A stretch of DNA of 64,000 bases, from assembly GCA_963803125.1 (NCBI GenBank), contig CAWDLR010000003.1, forward strand, positions 2,542,001 through 2,606,000, read 5' to 3'. The notes beneath the pieces are model-generated. The model made no database searches, had not been told where the DNA came from, and was given only the letters and a program-made list of their open reading frames with translations. A program made the translations under genes and the position numbers. The DNA is from G963675935 sp963803125 (GTDB lineage: Bacteria; Planctomycetota; Planctomycetia; Pirellulales; Thermoguttaceae). This document shows positions 24,685-34,345 of the stretch, in pieces (the first letter of the stretch is position 1; each line of letters begins with the position of its first letter).

Positions 24685-25138
24685 AGTGATCTCCCAACGT
24701 GAAAGAGGAAAGGAAAAACGCGTCTGTTTGTCGAGAAAAACGAAGGGCGGCAGACAACTATAGGCTGTCCCGCCATCTTTAACCCGCCAACGACGCAAAA
24801 GTTGCGGAAAGCGCGTCTTTTGCATGCCAATGTCCCGCTTCCCCCCCGAACATGGGTGCAATTGCCCGGCCGCAAGCGAGTGTGGCGGCGATATTGCCGC
24901 GCATCGTCTCCTCGAATGTGCCCATGCCCGGGCCGTCAGTATGCTATCCATCGACTTGGCGAAGTCAAGGACGTTAGTGCCACGACCGCGGCGCCGGGGC
25001 TTGCCGGTTCTAGGGAAGTTGCTGGTCCCCTAATGGCTGCACCGTTGTTTCCGTCGCCCGTCCTGGCAACGGCCTATAATTGTTGCAGCGGATGAAGGGA
25101 GTGTTATGAGACATAGCAAAGACGATAGGGAGGCAGCG

Positions 25139-25900
25139 ATGAAGAATATTCTGCTCGAAATGGCGGCCGTGTTGACACTGGTCTTCTGCGCATCGACCAC
25201 GGCGGTTGGCCAGAATGGCTATCCGCCAGGCGCGTTCGGTTATCGGGCTTTAGGACTGCCGCTGGCACCGCTGCCCAGCAATTTCAGCGGCGGTTTGCCG
25301 CCCAGCGCAACCGGCCGCTTTCCGGGCCTCGGGCTGTTTAGCGGCATGTACGGCTTTACCCCGCTCTGGCAGCCGCCTTACGTGGGCACGATCGGTCCGG
25401 CGGTTGCCCCATTGCCGGCCGCGCAAGTGGCGTTGCCGCCGCAGCCGCCCGTCGGGGCGGGGCCAGCCGCGCCTGTGGCTGCAACCACGCCGGCCGTGCA
25501 ACTGAGTGGTCCGCCGCTCCAACCGCCTGCCCCGCTGTCTGCGAGCCCGGCATCTCCCGCCGCGCAAACCATCGGCGCCGGTCCTGGCGGCGAGATCGGG
25601 CCGGCGTGGAAATATGCGACCGGCCACAGTGCCGGCCGCGCCGCTTTCGCCCGCACGGAACCGTACCTGCGCTCGCCGGAATTGTCGGCCCTGCTGACGC
25701 GGATCGGGCAGACTCGCCGCATGTTGGCTGGCCCTGCAATCAACGTCTACCTGAGCGGCAACGTCGCGCTGATGCGAGGCGTGGTGCGATCGACGGCCGA
25801 CCGCACCGTGCTCCGCAACGTCCTCGGCCTCGAACCGAACGTCTCGCGGATCGACGATCGGCTGGTGGTGCAGGGGTACGTCGGCCGCAGGGCGCGGTAA
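25139..25900 (+). CDS. Secreted Pro/Ala-rich protein with C-terminal BON domain
   Basis: 253 residues. The ATG at 25139 is favoured by AGGGAGG just upstream and by the signal peptide (MKNILLEMAAVLTLVFCAST); an ATG at 25106 is also possible. The middle is Pro/Ala-rich linker. The C-terminal 75 residues form a BON-like domain (INVYLSGNVALMRGVVRSTA ... VSRIDDRLVVQG). It is convergent with the BBP7 gene, with 11 bases between them, so the two are not in one operon. Confidence 0.78.
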   Translation: MKNILLEMAAVLTLVFCASTTAVGQNGYPPGAFGYRALGLPLAPLPSNFSGGLPPSATGRFPGLGLFSGMYGFTPLWQPPYVGTIGPAVAPLPAAQVALPPQPPVGAGPAAPVAATTPAVQLSGPPLQPPAPLSASPASPAAQTIGAGPGGEIGPAWKYATGHSAGRAAFARTEPYLRSPELSALLTRIGQTRRMLAGPAINVYLSGNVALMRGVVRSTADRTVLRNVLGLEPNVSRIDDRLVVQGYVGRRAR

Positions 25901-25911
25901 CGCCGCCCAGG

Positions 25912-27252
25912 CTACCAGGCAATCGTGACGCCCGCGTACGGACCGTGATAAAGGGTGGATGAGGTGTGATTCAACTGCGCCTGGGCCGCACCGACGGTCA
26001 GGAAGTCGATGTTGACGTTCAGATTATCCGAGGCGAGGGCGACGTCTTGCAGCCAGATCGCGCGGTAGCCGATTTGTGTGGTGAAATGCAGCGACCAGCG
26101 ATAGAGAGCGTTCACGGCGATCTCTTCGGCAAATGTGGTGTGGTCCTCCTGCCGCGAGCCGGTGTAGACGGTGGTCACGCCGGTGTCGGTGTTCGTGTAG
26201 ACCGTGGTTTGATGGGCGTGATTGTTCATCAGAGCCGCCTTCAAATCGACGTTGATCCACCAGCGATTGTCGGTGTAGAACTCGAAGAGGGTTCCGATCT
26301 CAGGGCCCACCATTTCGTTGGTCGTCGCGACGTGGATTGAATTGACGGCGCCGTTGGCCACGATCGCGCCACTGCTGGTGATATTGGAAGTCGTGTCGTA
26401 ATCGAAGGTCTCGGGCAAGCCCTGGTAGCGGATGCCGAAGATGATCGACGTGGTCAATTTGCCCGGCGGCGAGACGGGCACTTTGCGGCGAAAATACAGT
26501 TCCGCCCCGTAAAACGACGACGTGTACTGGATCTGGGCGAAGTTGTTGTAATCAATACCGAGAATCGGATTGGCGCCGAAACCACCGAACGGCGAAAAGA
26601 GGTTTCCGGTGCTGCCGTGGGCGTTCGGACTACTGTCGCGCACCGCCTCCGTGGCGTCGTCGTTCGTCCTGCCGAAGTAAACGCCTTCGATCTGCATGCA
26701 CTCGTTGAACGTGTGACCGACCAGGAGCCGACCCGTCGGCGTGAAATCGTAGGTGAAGTCGCCGGTCGAGAGCACGACGTTCGTAGGCTCCGTCGTGCCC
26801 GTCGGTACGATGCCCAGCGAGGCAAAGTCAACGCTGCGCGAGGGATTGCGGCGCATCGCCGCCAACTCGGATTCGACGTACCAGCGAGGCCGCGGCGGAA
26901 TAATATAGAGCTGATCCTGCGGCGGACAACACGATCGTAGCGGGTCGCACGAATCGCAGCCCACGCACGGCGGCGGCCATTCATTGGGCGCAAGCGCCAA
27001 GTTGACCTGCGGATCGCCGCACTGCCGGCACTCCTTCGGCGTGTAGTAGCCTCCGCAGCACCCTCCTGCGCCGCGCGGAGCCACACCGGTCCCACCGTCC
27101 GGACCGGGCCCGGCGTCGTTTGCCACAGCGGCGTTCGGCGGAGCCGGTGACGGCCCGACCACGGCGTCCTGAGCAACTGCCGCTCCGACCAACGTTACCC
27201 AAATTGCCAATCCTCGCGCGACCGGTCTCGCCCGTTCCCAAAGACTCTCCAT
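25912..27252 (-). CDS. BBP7-type outer membrane beta-barrel protein
   Basis: 446 residues from the ATG at 27252, with a signal peptide (ARGLAIWVTLVGAAVAQ). A Cys-rich stretch follows (CCGGYYTPKECRQCG, then CVGCDSCDPLRSCC). From about residue 105 the sequence alternates as in a beta-barrel, with 'WYVESELAAMRRNPSRSVDF', 'RLLVGHTFNECMQIEGVYFG' and the final strand 'HSTLYHGPYAGVTIAW'-like end. The family is restricted largely to planctomycetes and is assigned to the outer membrane. No transport substrate is known. Confidence 0.85.
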   Translation of the reverse strand: MESLWERARPVARGLAIWVTLVGAAVAQDAVVGPSPAPPNAAVANDAGPGPDGGTGVAPRGAGGCCGGYYTPKECRQCGDPQVNLALAPNEWPPPCVGCDSCDPLRSCCPPQDQLYIIPPRPRWYVESELAAMRRNPSRSVDFASLGIVPTGTTEPTNVVLSTGDFTYDFTPTGRLLVGHTFNECMQIEGVYFGRTNDDATEAVRDSSPNAHGSTGNLFSPFGGFGANPILGIDYNNFAQIQYTSSFYGAELYFRRKVPVSPPGKLTTSIIFGIRYQGLPETFDYDTTSNITSSGAIVANGAVNSIHVATTNEMVGPEIGTLFEFYTDNRWWINVDLKAALMNNHAHQTTVYTNTDTGVTTVYTGSRQEDHTTFAEEIAVNALYRWSLHFTTQIGYRAIWLQDVALASDNLNVNIDFLTVGAAQAQLNHTSSTLYHGPYAGVTIAW

Positions 27253-27461
27253 AGCTTTAATCCCGATAGGGTCCTTGCCAAGGCAAGAAAACAGGGGCCA
27301 ACGCAGACTTTCCTGGCCGTTATCATCAGTCAACGTCGGCTGTTTTCACCCCTACCATCAGAATATTCGCTACAATCCGCGCAACCGCGACAGATTATCT
27401 CAATTGAGAAGCGCCGAGGCCGCTGGGAAGGCCGCAGACGCCAGCCTTCCGCAACCAGCTA

Positions 27462-27629
27462 GTGTAGTGTCTCACACAGATCGTGCTTTATGAACAAGAG
27501 ACAGAAACAGGTGGGGCAGACATTCCTGTCTGCCCTAGATGTTCCCACTTGCCTGGTTCCTGGGCAGACAGGAATGTCTGCCCCACCTGTCGCCATTTTA
27601 TAAGTTAACCCAATTACGAGACACTACAC
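27462..27629. mobile_element. MITE-like element with TA flanks
   Basis: 168 bp bounded by perfect 12-bp terminal inverted repeats GTGTAGTGTCTC / GAGACACTACAC and flanked by TA at 27460-27461 and 27630-27631, as expected for IS630/Tc1-type insertion. Inside lies the double hairpin of the GGGGCAGACATTCCTGTCTG family (27509-27589). There is no coding capacity. Confidence 0.8.
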
Positions 27630-27755
27630 TAGGCGGTTGGGGGCACCGGCTGCGGGTTTCGTCGTAACAACATATGAAGAATGCGGTTACGTCGTCGAAT
27701 ATGCTGGAAGCGGTCGCTGGCCGCTGGCAGCCAGGGCACCTTTCCAAGCAGGGCA

Positions 27756-28631
27756 TTACTTCGCCTTGCTGGACCGACCCTCCACTTTGAGGCACTCGGC
27801 CGGCGTAATCACGCCGTCGTGGTTGAGATCATAGCGGTTGAACTCGTCGACCAGCGCCGGGGTCCACTCGCTGGCGAACTCGGCCATGTCCACCTGCCCG
27901 TCACCGTTGACGTCCTTTTCGCGAAACCAGTCGGGCAGTCCCTTCGGGAGGCGTTCGCGCGGCGTGAGAAATCGCCCCGACTTGGGCCCGGTCTTTTTTG
28001 GTGCGTCGGCCGGCGATTCGGAATCGGTGGAGGAGGTTTTCGAAGAGGCATCGCCGGTCTTGGCGGAACGTGTACGCTTCGATGACATCCCGGCCGTGGC
28101 CGTGGGCTCCGATTTGCTTTTGCTGCCGCTCGACTCGTCGCTGGTTTGGCCGAAACCGAGCACCGTCGGCACCGAGGACTTCGGCCGCTCAAAACCTCTG
28201 ACCGACGGCGACCCCGACTGCTCGGAAGAGGACTCGTCCTGTGCAGACGGCTCGTCGCCGTTGTCGCCGCCGCTTTCAGTGCCGCGGTCTGCTCTTGGCG
28301 ACGCAACGATCTTGCTCAGCGGAATCGGATACTTCAACTCGATTCCCAGCCGCGTAAGGATCCCTTCGACGATCGTCTTGGCAGCGCCTGTGAGCTCATC
28401 TTCGTCGATCATCCCATTATGGTTGGTGTCAACCCTACGGAGAAACGCCGCGGTCTGTGGGTCGGCGCGGCGGACGGCGCCGCTGGCCGCGGATCGGCTG
28501 CCATCGGTAGTGCTGGCCGCGGGCCGGCTGCCATGACGATGCCTGCGGCTGCCGTGGTTGTCTTGTCCGCGGGCCGTGCCCATCCCGGCCGCAACCGCCA
28601 AAACGACAAGCAGCTTACCGACCGTTTTCAT
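27756..28631 (-). CDS. Secreted EF-hand calcium-binding protein
   Basis: 291 residues with a signal peptide (GKLLVVLAVAAGMGTARG). Three EF-hand loops are visible: 'DTNHNGMIDEDE' (about residue 69), 'DVNGDGQVDMAE' (about 238) and 'DLNHDGVITPAE' (about 268). Between the first and second is a long Ser/Lys/Glu-rich, probably disordered, linker. It is likely exported and calcium-binding. The function is unknown. It is a single gene with no close neighbour on its strand. Confidence 0.85.
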   Translation of the reverse strand: MKTVGKLLVVLAVAAGMGTARGQDNHGSRRHRHGSRPAASTTDGSRSAASGAVRRADPQTAAFLRRVDTNHNGMIDEDELTGAAKTIVEGILTRLGIELKYPIPLSKIVASPRADRGTESGGDNGDEPSAQDESSSEQSGSPSVRGFERPKSSVPTVLGFGQTSDESSGSKSKSEPTATAGMSSKRTRSAKTGDASSKTSSTDSESPADAPKKTGPKSGRFLTPRERLPKGLPDWFREKDVNGDGQVDMAEFASEWTPALVDEFNRYDLNHDGVITPAECLKVEGRSSKAK

Positions 28632-29135
28632 CGCTCTGCTCCACCGGGAAAAAGGCTTCCGCGTCGTCCATGTCTCTCATTGTAGTCGGAGGCGCCGACT
28701 ATAGTAACAACCCTCCTCCTGCCAATGGGTATCGCTTCTCTTGCCAACCCCGACCAAATCGCGGCAATAGGCCGAACCATCGTCCCAAGACGGCCGTAGA
28801 ATACCACAACTGGGGTACGCAAGGCAGACTGGGGAACTTTCTGGCGACAAGCGCGTCCAAAGAACCGCCGCACCGCAGCGAAATAGCTATTGGTGCGGTT
28901 TGCGTCATTCAGGAGGGGCCCTGCCGGGTGGAGGCTGCCGCGTCACCGCGGCCGGGTGTACAGGTCTGGTGTTGCCGGCCGGGAAGGTGGGCAGCCGGGA
29001 TTACGTTCGTGCCCGGTGCCGCGCACGACGGGTTGCAATTTTTATTCCAACAAATCATACTCAGGTAGTCATGCTTGGTGGGTTAAGAGCCGCCGCATTC
29101 GCTGGGGGTCTGGTTGCGGGCAGGAAAGAGGCCAT
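28632..29135. other. Intergenic region without a supported gene
   Basis: About 500 bases between the divergent EF-hand and secretin-like genes. Open frames here have no ribosome-binding site or recognisable protein features. Promoters for both genes are expected here but none is clear. Confidence 0.5.
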
Positions 29136-32129
29136 ATGATCGCCACTTCATCGACGTTTCGTCGATTGTTGCTACCGGCTTTTCTTGTCGTCTTCTGCTG
29201 GCAACTTCTCTGCGCGAGCGCGGAGGATGTTGTAATGGCGCAATATGGGGCAGGCGACCAACCAGCGACGCCGCCAGCCACGGGAGGAGCGCAGATCGTG
29301 TTGCCGCCGGGCGTTGTTCTTCCGCCGGGAGTTGACCCCGCGATGTTGGAGCAGCTTCGCAAGGCGGCAAAAGCGCGGGACAAGAAGGGTGGACCGCCTG
29401 GCACGCCGCCGACTACGCCGCCCGGCAAACCGGGAGAGGCCGGCAAGCCCGACGACTCTTCCAAGCCCATCCAACGGCCCACCAAGCCTGAAACTCCGCC
29501 CGATCCCAAGGAGTTGAAGGTTCGGCTCGACAAGAACGGCCGCATCAAGCTCAGTTTCACCGGCCAGCCCTGGCTGGGAGTGCTGCAATGGCTGGCGGAT
29601 CTCTCCAACATGACCCTCGATTGGCAGGAGGTTCCGGGAGATTATCTCAACATCCGCACACAGCGCAGTTACACCATCCGCGAGGTGCGCGACCTGCTCA
29701 ACCGGCGACTACTCGACCGCGGATACACGCTGTTGTGTGACGGCGAAGTGATCACGATCGTGAACATCAAGAAACTCGAGGCCGCCATCGTCCCGCGCGT
29801 CGAGCCGGAGGAATTGGCAAAGCGGGATCCCTACGAGTTCGTCAAGGTGTCCTTCCCCTTGGACTGTATCACGGCCGAGACCGCCGCCCGCGAGCTCGAG
29901 CCGATGAAGAGCGCCAACGGCAAGCTCAAGGCGATGAGCGATGCCAACCGCGTCGAGGCCATGGATACGGTGGCCAACTTGCGCGAAATGTACTTGGCAT
30001 TGCAGCACGAACAATCGGCGGACCATCAGCGCCGAACCGTGCGGAAATTCCCGCTGCACTACGCCCGCGCCGACGACGTCATCGAAGAGTTGCAAGCGCT
30101 GGTCGGGGGCGAAACCAAGCAGTCGCCGGCGCGGCGGAGCCAGAGCCCGCAGGAATCGCAGCAGGCCATGGTGATGCGGATGATGCAGCAGCAGCAGCAA
30201 CAGGGCGGGCAGCCACCGCAACAGCCGGGCCAACCGCCCGGCGCCGCCGCGCCGAAAATCCCCACCGCCTTCGTGGTCAATCAGCGCGAGAACAGCATCC
30301 TCGCGACCGCGCCGGCCGACAAGATGGCGATCATCGCCCAGGTCATCAAGGCCGTCGACGTGGCGACCGCCAACGACTCGCCCGAGACCGCCTGTCAGAC
30401 GCAGGTTTATCGACTCACCGGCGTCGATCCCGAGCCGATAATCCAGACTCTCGAGGAGACCGCCCGCCTCAGCCCGAGCTGTCACCTGAAAGGCGACAAG
30501 AAGAACAAGCTCATTATCGCCGACGCTTCGCCTGCCGACCAGGCGACGATTCGCGCGTTGGTCGATCGTCTCTGCGGCAGTGACCGCCAGTTCGAGGTGA
30601 TCCGCCTGCGATGGCTGCGGGCCGAAGCGGTTGCCCCCAGCGTCGAATTTGGGATGGGCGTCAATAATAAGAAGAAGGCCGACAATCACCATTATTGGGG
30701 TTGGAGTCCCTGGGACGAGGACTCTTCTTCGAGCAACGAGAAGAGCAACGAGTTCCGTGTCCAGCCCGACATCGAACACAACCGCCTGATTCTCTGGGCC
30801 AACGAGATCGAGATTGGCCAGGTGAAAGACCTGCTGGTGAAGCTGGGAGAGAAGCCGAGGGCCAGCGGCGACAAGATCAAACACGTGACGATCGACGGCG
30901 GCACTCCGCGGGAGACTGAGGAATTGCTCAGGCGGCTCCGCGTCGAATGGCCGCTGGTGGCGCCGAATCCGCTCTCCCCGCTGCCGCCGGCAACGAACAA
31001 GGACAAAGCCGAGACCGCCCCCCCAAAATCAACTCCTGAAGCGGAGTTGCCGCCTACGGCGACGAAAACCACCGCCGTCACGCCGCCGGGAACCATGGTG
31101 CGACTGACCGAACTCCGCCGCAACGTGACGGAGGAAGAGGGCGTCGAGCCGTCGGCCAAGAGCGATGTGTCCGCCCCGATCAACGTCCGCGTCGGCCCCG
31201 ACGGGAAGCTCGTCGTCTCCTCGAAGGACGTGCAGGCGCTCGATCTCTTCGAGGAGTTGGCTTCCGAATTGGCCGTGCCGCGCAAGGAATACACGCCCTT
31301 CTATTTGCACCACGCCTCGGCCACGAGCGTGGCTCTCGATCTGGAAGACTTTTTCAAGGAGGAGCCGCGGAAGAACAAGGTCAACTTGCCATACTATATC
31401 CGTGAGGAGTACGACATCAGCGACAGCGACTTGGAGGGGGGGGCCGAGGAAGGGACCGGTCTGGCGAAACACCGCAAACTCAAGTTTCTCCCCAATTCGG
31501 ACGCAAACCTCATCCTGGTCTCCGGGGCCACCGCCGCCCAATTGAAGACGATCGACGAGTTGATCAAGCTCTATGACCAGAAGCCGCCGTCAGACTCCGA
31601 ATTGTCGCGGCGGACGGAGATCTTCTACCTGCGGCATTCCAAAGCTAGAGTGGTCTGCGATACTGTCAAGGAGGTGTTCCGCGACCTGCTGAGCGAAAAC
31701 GACAAGGCCCTGGCCAACGGCCAGAACCAGCGCAACCGGCGGCGGTTCTCCTTCTTCGGCTTCGATGAAGCGGGCGAGGGCGACGGCACGCAGAAGGTCC
31801 CCAAGTTCAAAGGATCGCTGTCGATCGGCGTCGACGAAGCGTCGAACGCCCTGGTGGTTTCCGCCCCCGAGTACATTTTTCGGGACGTGACGAAGATGAT
31901 CGAGAAGCTCGACAAGGTGGCGGAGGGCAACAATACTGTGCGGGTGTTGAGGGTCGGCCACGACGTCACCCCCGAGCGGCTGCGCGAGATCATCAACGCC
32001 ATCCAGGGCCAAGGTTCAGCCGGCGGAGCGGCCCCCGCCGCCACACCGCCACATCAGCCGGGCCCGCGGCGGGGTGCGAGACATTCGGGGAGCGGGGCGG
32101 CCGCGCCGGTTCATGCCCCGTCGGAGTAG
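29136..32129 (+). CDS. Secretin N-domain (NolW-type) protein without secretin core
   Basis: 997 residues from the ATG at 29136 (AGGAAAGAGG upstream) with a signal peptide (LLLPAFLVVFCWQLLCASAE). A Pro/Gly-rich linker is followed by an N0-like domain (about 130-215) and then at least four to five secretin N1/NolW-like domains, for example 'VSFPLDCITAETAARELEPM', 'KFPLHYARADDVIEELQALV', 'IFYLRHSKARVVCDTVKEVF' and 'VRVLRVGHDVTPERLREIIN'. The C-terminal secretin barrel is absent; the protein ends in a short Pro/Gly tail. It lies upstream of gspE and probably belongs to the secretion machine. It may line or extend the periplasmic channel made by GspD. Confidence 0.82.
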   Translation: MIATSSTFRRLLLPAFLVVFCWQLLCASAEDVVMAQYGAGDQPATPPATGGAQIVLPPGVVLPPGVDPAMLEQLRKAAKARDKKGGPPGTPPTTPPGKPGEAGKPDDSSKPIQRPTKPETPPDPKELKVRLDKNGRIKLSFTGQPWLGVLQWLADLSNMTLDWQEVPGDYLNIRTQRSYTIREVRDLLNRRLLDRGYTLLCDGEVITIVNIKKLEAAIVPRVEPEELAKRDPYEFVKVSFPLDCITAETAARELEPMKSANGKLKAMSDANRVEAMDTVANLREMYLALQHEQSADHQRRTVRKFPLHYARADDVIEELQALVGGETKQSPARRSQSPQESQQAMVMRMMQQQQQQGGQPPQQPGQPPGAAAPKIPTAFVVNQRENSILATAPADKMAIIAQVIKAVDVATANDSPETACQTQVYRLTGVDPEPIIQTLEETARLSPSCHLKGDKKNKLIIADASPADQATIRALVDRLCGSDRQFEVIRLRWLRAEAVAPSVEFGMGVNNKKKADNHHYWGWSPWDEDSSSSNEKSNEFRVQPDIEHNRLILWANEIEIGQVKDLLVKLGEKPRASGDKIKHVTIDGGTPRETEELLRRLRVEWPLVAPNPLSPLPPATNKDKAETAPPKSTPEAELPPTATKTTAVTPPGTMVRLTELRRNVTEEEGVEPSAKSDVSAPINVRVGPDGKLVVSSKDVQALDLFEELASELAVPRKEYTPFYLHHASATSVALDLEDFFKEEPRKNKVNLPYYIREEYDISDSDLEGGAEEGTGLAKHRKLKFLPNSDANLILVSGATAAQLKTIDELIKLYDQKPPSDSELSRRTEIFYLRHSKARVVCDTVKEVFRDLLSENDKALANGQNQRNRRRFSFFGFDEAGEGDGTQKVPKFKGSLSIGVDEASNALVVSAPEYIFRDVTKMIEKLDKVAEGNNTVRVLRVGHDVTPERLREIINAIQGQGSAGGAAPAATPPHQPGPRRGARHSGSGAAAPVHAPSE

Positions 32130-32148
32130 CGCGATTCGAGGGCCGATC

Positions 32149-32228
32149 GTAGGAGGCGTCTCCTGACGCCGATTTCGGCGCCGCGCAGCCTGAATCGCCA
32201 CGGATCGGCGACAGGAGTCGCCTCCCAC
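32149..32228. repeat. Palindromic element, GTAGGAGGCG family
   Basis: Third of four copies. The right arm ends CGCCTCCCAC rather than CGCCTCCTAC, a single change that weakens the stem end. It lies 20 bases after the secretin-N-domain gene. Confidence 0.88.
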
Positions 32229-32274
32229 AGCCGATGGGGCGGGGCACGGCGACACCTGCGGCCCAAGCCGGTGT

Positions 32275-32305
32275 TTGTACTATAGGAGCCTGGTTAGGCT
32301 ATAAT
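32275..32305 (+). promoter_or_regulatory. Candidate promoter of gspE-gspF
   Basis: A perfect TATAAT (32300-32305) with TTGTAC (32275-32280) 19 bases upstream. The spacer is longer than ideal. The palindrome at 32355-32470 then lies in the untranslated leader of gspE. Confidence 0.35.
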
Positions 32306-32354
32306 AGGGGTAGTCCGCGCTGCGCGGAAGAGTCGAGAATGTGTTTTGAGAAGC

Positions 32355-32470
32355 TCCCCTCTCCCTTTGGGAGAGGGGCAGGGGGTGAGGGCTGCACGGC
32401 GCGGACCACGAGAATCAGGCCGTTGGCTACGCTTTGCCCTCACCCTAACCCTCTCCCAAAGGGAGAGGGG
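32355..32470. repeat. Palindromic element, CCCTCTCCCTTTGGGAGAGG type
   Basis: Two small palindromes in inverted order (around 32357-32378 and 32450-32470), joined by complementary GGGGGTGAGGG and CCCTCACCC segments. It would form a long branched hairpin upstream of gspE. Confidence 0.85.
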
Positions 32471-32544
32471 ACCAATTTCGAGACACCGCTGAAGATCCAT
32501 GAAGGCATTCGAGAGAGTCCTTCTACATCCGACGAGGGCATCCG

Positions 32545-34240
32545 ATGGACGTTGGTGAAATGCTGCTCCGCAAGGGGCTCCTCGACGAGCGGCAACTCCA
32601 ACTCGCCCGCAACGCGCAGGCCGAAGGAATGCGGCTCGACGAGACCGCGGTGCAGCTCGGTTTTCTTAACGAGGAGGCGGCGCTGCGGGCCCTGGGCGAA
32701 GAGGTCGGTCTGGAGTTCGTCGATCTGGTCGACGCCGAAATCGATCTGAGCCTGCTACAGGACTTTCCCTCGAAGTTCATCCACCGCGAGGCCCTTTTTC
32801 CCATCCGCCGCTCGAACGGCACGCTGGTGGTGGCCACCAGCAACCCCTTCAATCTATATCCGCTCGACGAACTGAGCATCGCCACCGGCCTGACGGTCGT
32901 GCCCGTGCTGGCCACGCGCGAGGAGATCGCCAAGCGGATCAAGACGCACTTGGGCGTCGGCAGCGAAACGATCGACCTGCTCCTGGCCCAGGGGGACGAC
33001 CGCATCGAGCTGCCCGACGGTTCGCAGGCCGACAACGAACTGTCGGCGCTGGCGCAAGAGCCCTCCGTCGTGCGGCTGGTCAACGAAATCCTGTTGGAAG
33101 CCATCGATCTGCGGGCGAGCGACGTTCACATCGAGTCGCAGCAGTCGGGTCTGCGGGTGCGCTACCGCATCGACGGCGTCCTGCACGCCCAGCCGATGCC
33201 GCCCGAAATCCACCGCTTCCAGGCGGCGATCATCAGCCGTCTGAAGATCATGTCGCGGTTGAACATCGCCGAGCGACGCCTGCCGCAAGACGGCCGCATC
33301 CAACTGCGGACCGGCGGCCGCGAGGTCGATATCCGCGTCTCGGTCATCCCCATGATCCACGGCGAAGGGCTCGTGCTCCGCTTGCTGGACAAGGGGGCGA
33401 TGGAATTCTCGCTCGGCAATCTCGGCATGGAGCCCGACCTGCACGCCAAGTTCCGGGAGCTGATCCGCTTGCCCCACGGCATCATTCTGGTGACCGGCCC
33501 GACCGGCTCGGGCAAGAGCACCACGCTCTATAGCGCCCTGCTGGAAATCCGCAGCGACGAAACCAAGATCATCACCACCGAAGACCCGGTCGAGTACCAG
33601 TTGGAGGGCATCAACCAGATCCAGGTGCATCCGAAGATCGGCCTGACGTTCGGCAATTCGCTGCGGAGCATTCTGCGTCACGATCCCGACATCATCCTCG
33701 TCGGCGAAATCCGCGACCTGGAGACCGCCGAAAACGCCATCCAGGCGTCGCTGACCGGCCACCTGGTTTTCAGCACGCTGCACACCAACGACGCCGCCGG
33801 GGCGTATACGCGGCTGGTCGATATGGGCTTGGAACCGTTCCTGGTCTCCAGCACGGTCGAAGCGGTCATGGCGCAGCGCCTGGTCCGCACCCTCTGTCCC
33901 CGCTGCAAGAGGTCCTATCAGCCGAAGAACGGCGACTTGCCCGCCGATTTCCCGCAAGATAGACTTTCGGCGGCGACGCCGTTGTTTCAGCCGGTGGGCT
34001 GCCGCGAGTGCCGCAACGTGGGCTATCGCGGCCGGGTGGGCCTCTACGAGTTGCTCATCACCACCCAGGAGATCCGCCAGTTGTCGCACGATCGCGTGAG
34101 CAGTTGGACCATCGAAAAGGAGGCCCTGCGGCAGGGAATGCGCAGCGCTGCGCGAAGACGGCTGGACCAAAGTCCTCGCCGGCCGCACCACCGTCGATGA
34201 AGTCCTCCGCGTGACCAAGGGAAAAGTCAAGGGAGCGTAG
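32545..34240 (+). CDS. gspE: Type II secretion ATPase GspE (frameshifted near the 3' end)
   Basis: Cytoplasmic ATPase that powers pseudopilus assembly. An N-terminal MshEN-like domain (about 1-140) is followed by the GspE core. Walker A 'GPTGSGKSTTLYSALL' is near residue 319, the Asp box 'TTEDPVEYQ' near 348, Walker B 'ILVGEIRDLETAENA' near 390, and the four-Cys zinc motif CPRC ... CREC near 450-495. The frame stops at 34200 in unrelated residues, but the next frame carries the expected end 'LREDGWTKVLAGRTTVDEVL' to a stop at 34240. One extra base near 34147 explains this. Confidence 0.92.
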
Positions 34241-34266
34241 CTCCGGCCATGCCCGACCTGACATCG

Positions 34267-34332
34267 TTGGGGCGGCAGTTGCACTGCCGCCCCGCATAGA
34301 CAAAACGGGGCGGCAGTGCAACTGCCGCCCCA
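34267..34332. repeat. Double hairpin between gspE and gspF
   Basis: Two inverted copies of a GGGGCGGCAGTTGCACTGCC palindrome, so each arm folds on itself or with the other. It ends 14 bases before the gspF start codon and could affect ribosome access. Confidence 0.88.
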
Positions 34333-34345
34333 ACGCATCGTTGCC

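Noticed and set aside
28670..29068. 132-codon plus-strand gene
   Set aside because: No ribosome-binding site, no domain or signal peptide, and it lies in the expected promoter region of the secretin-like gene.
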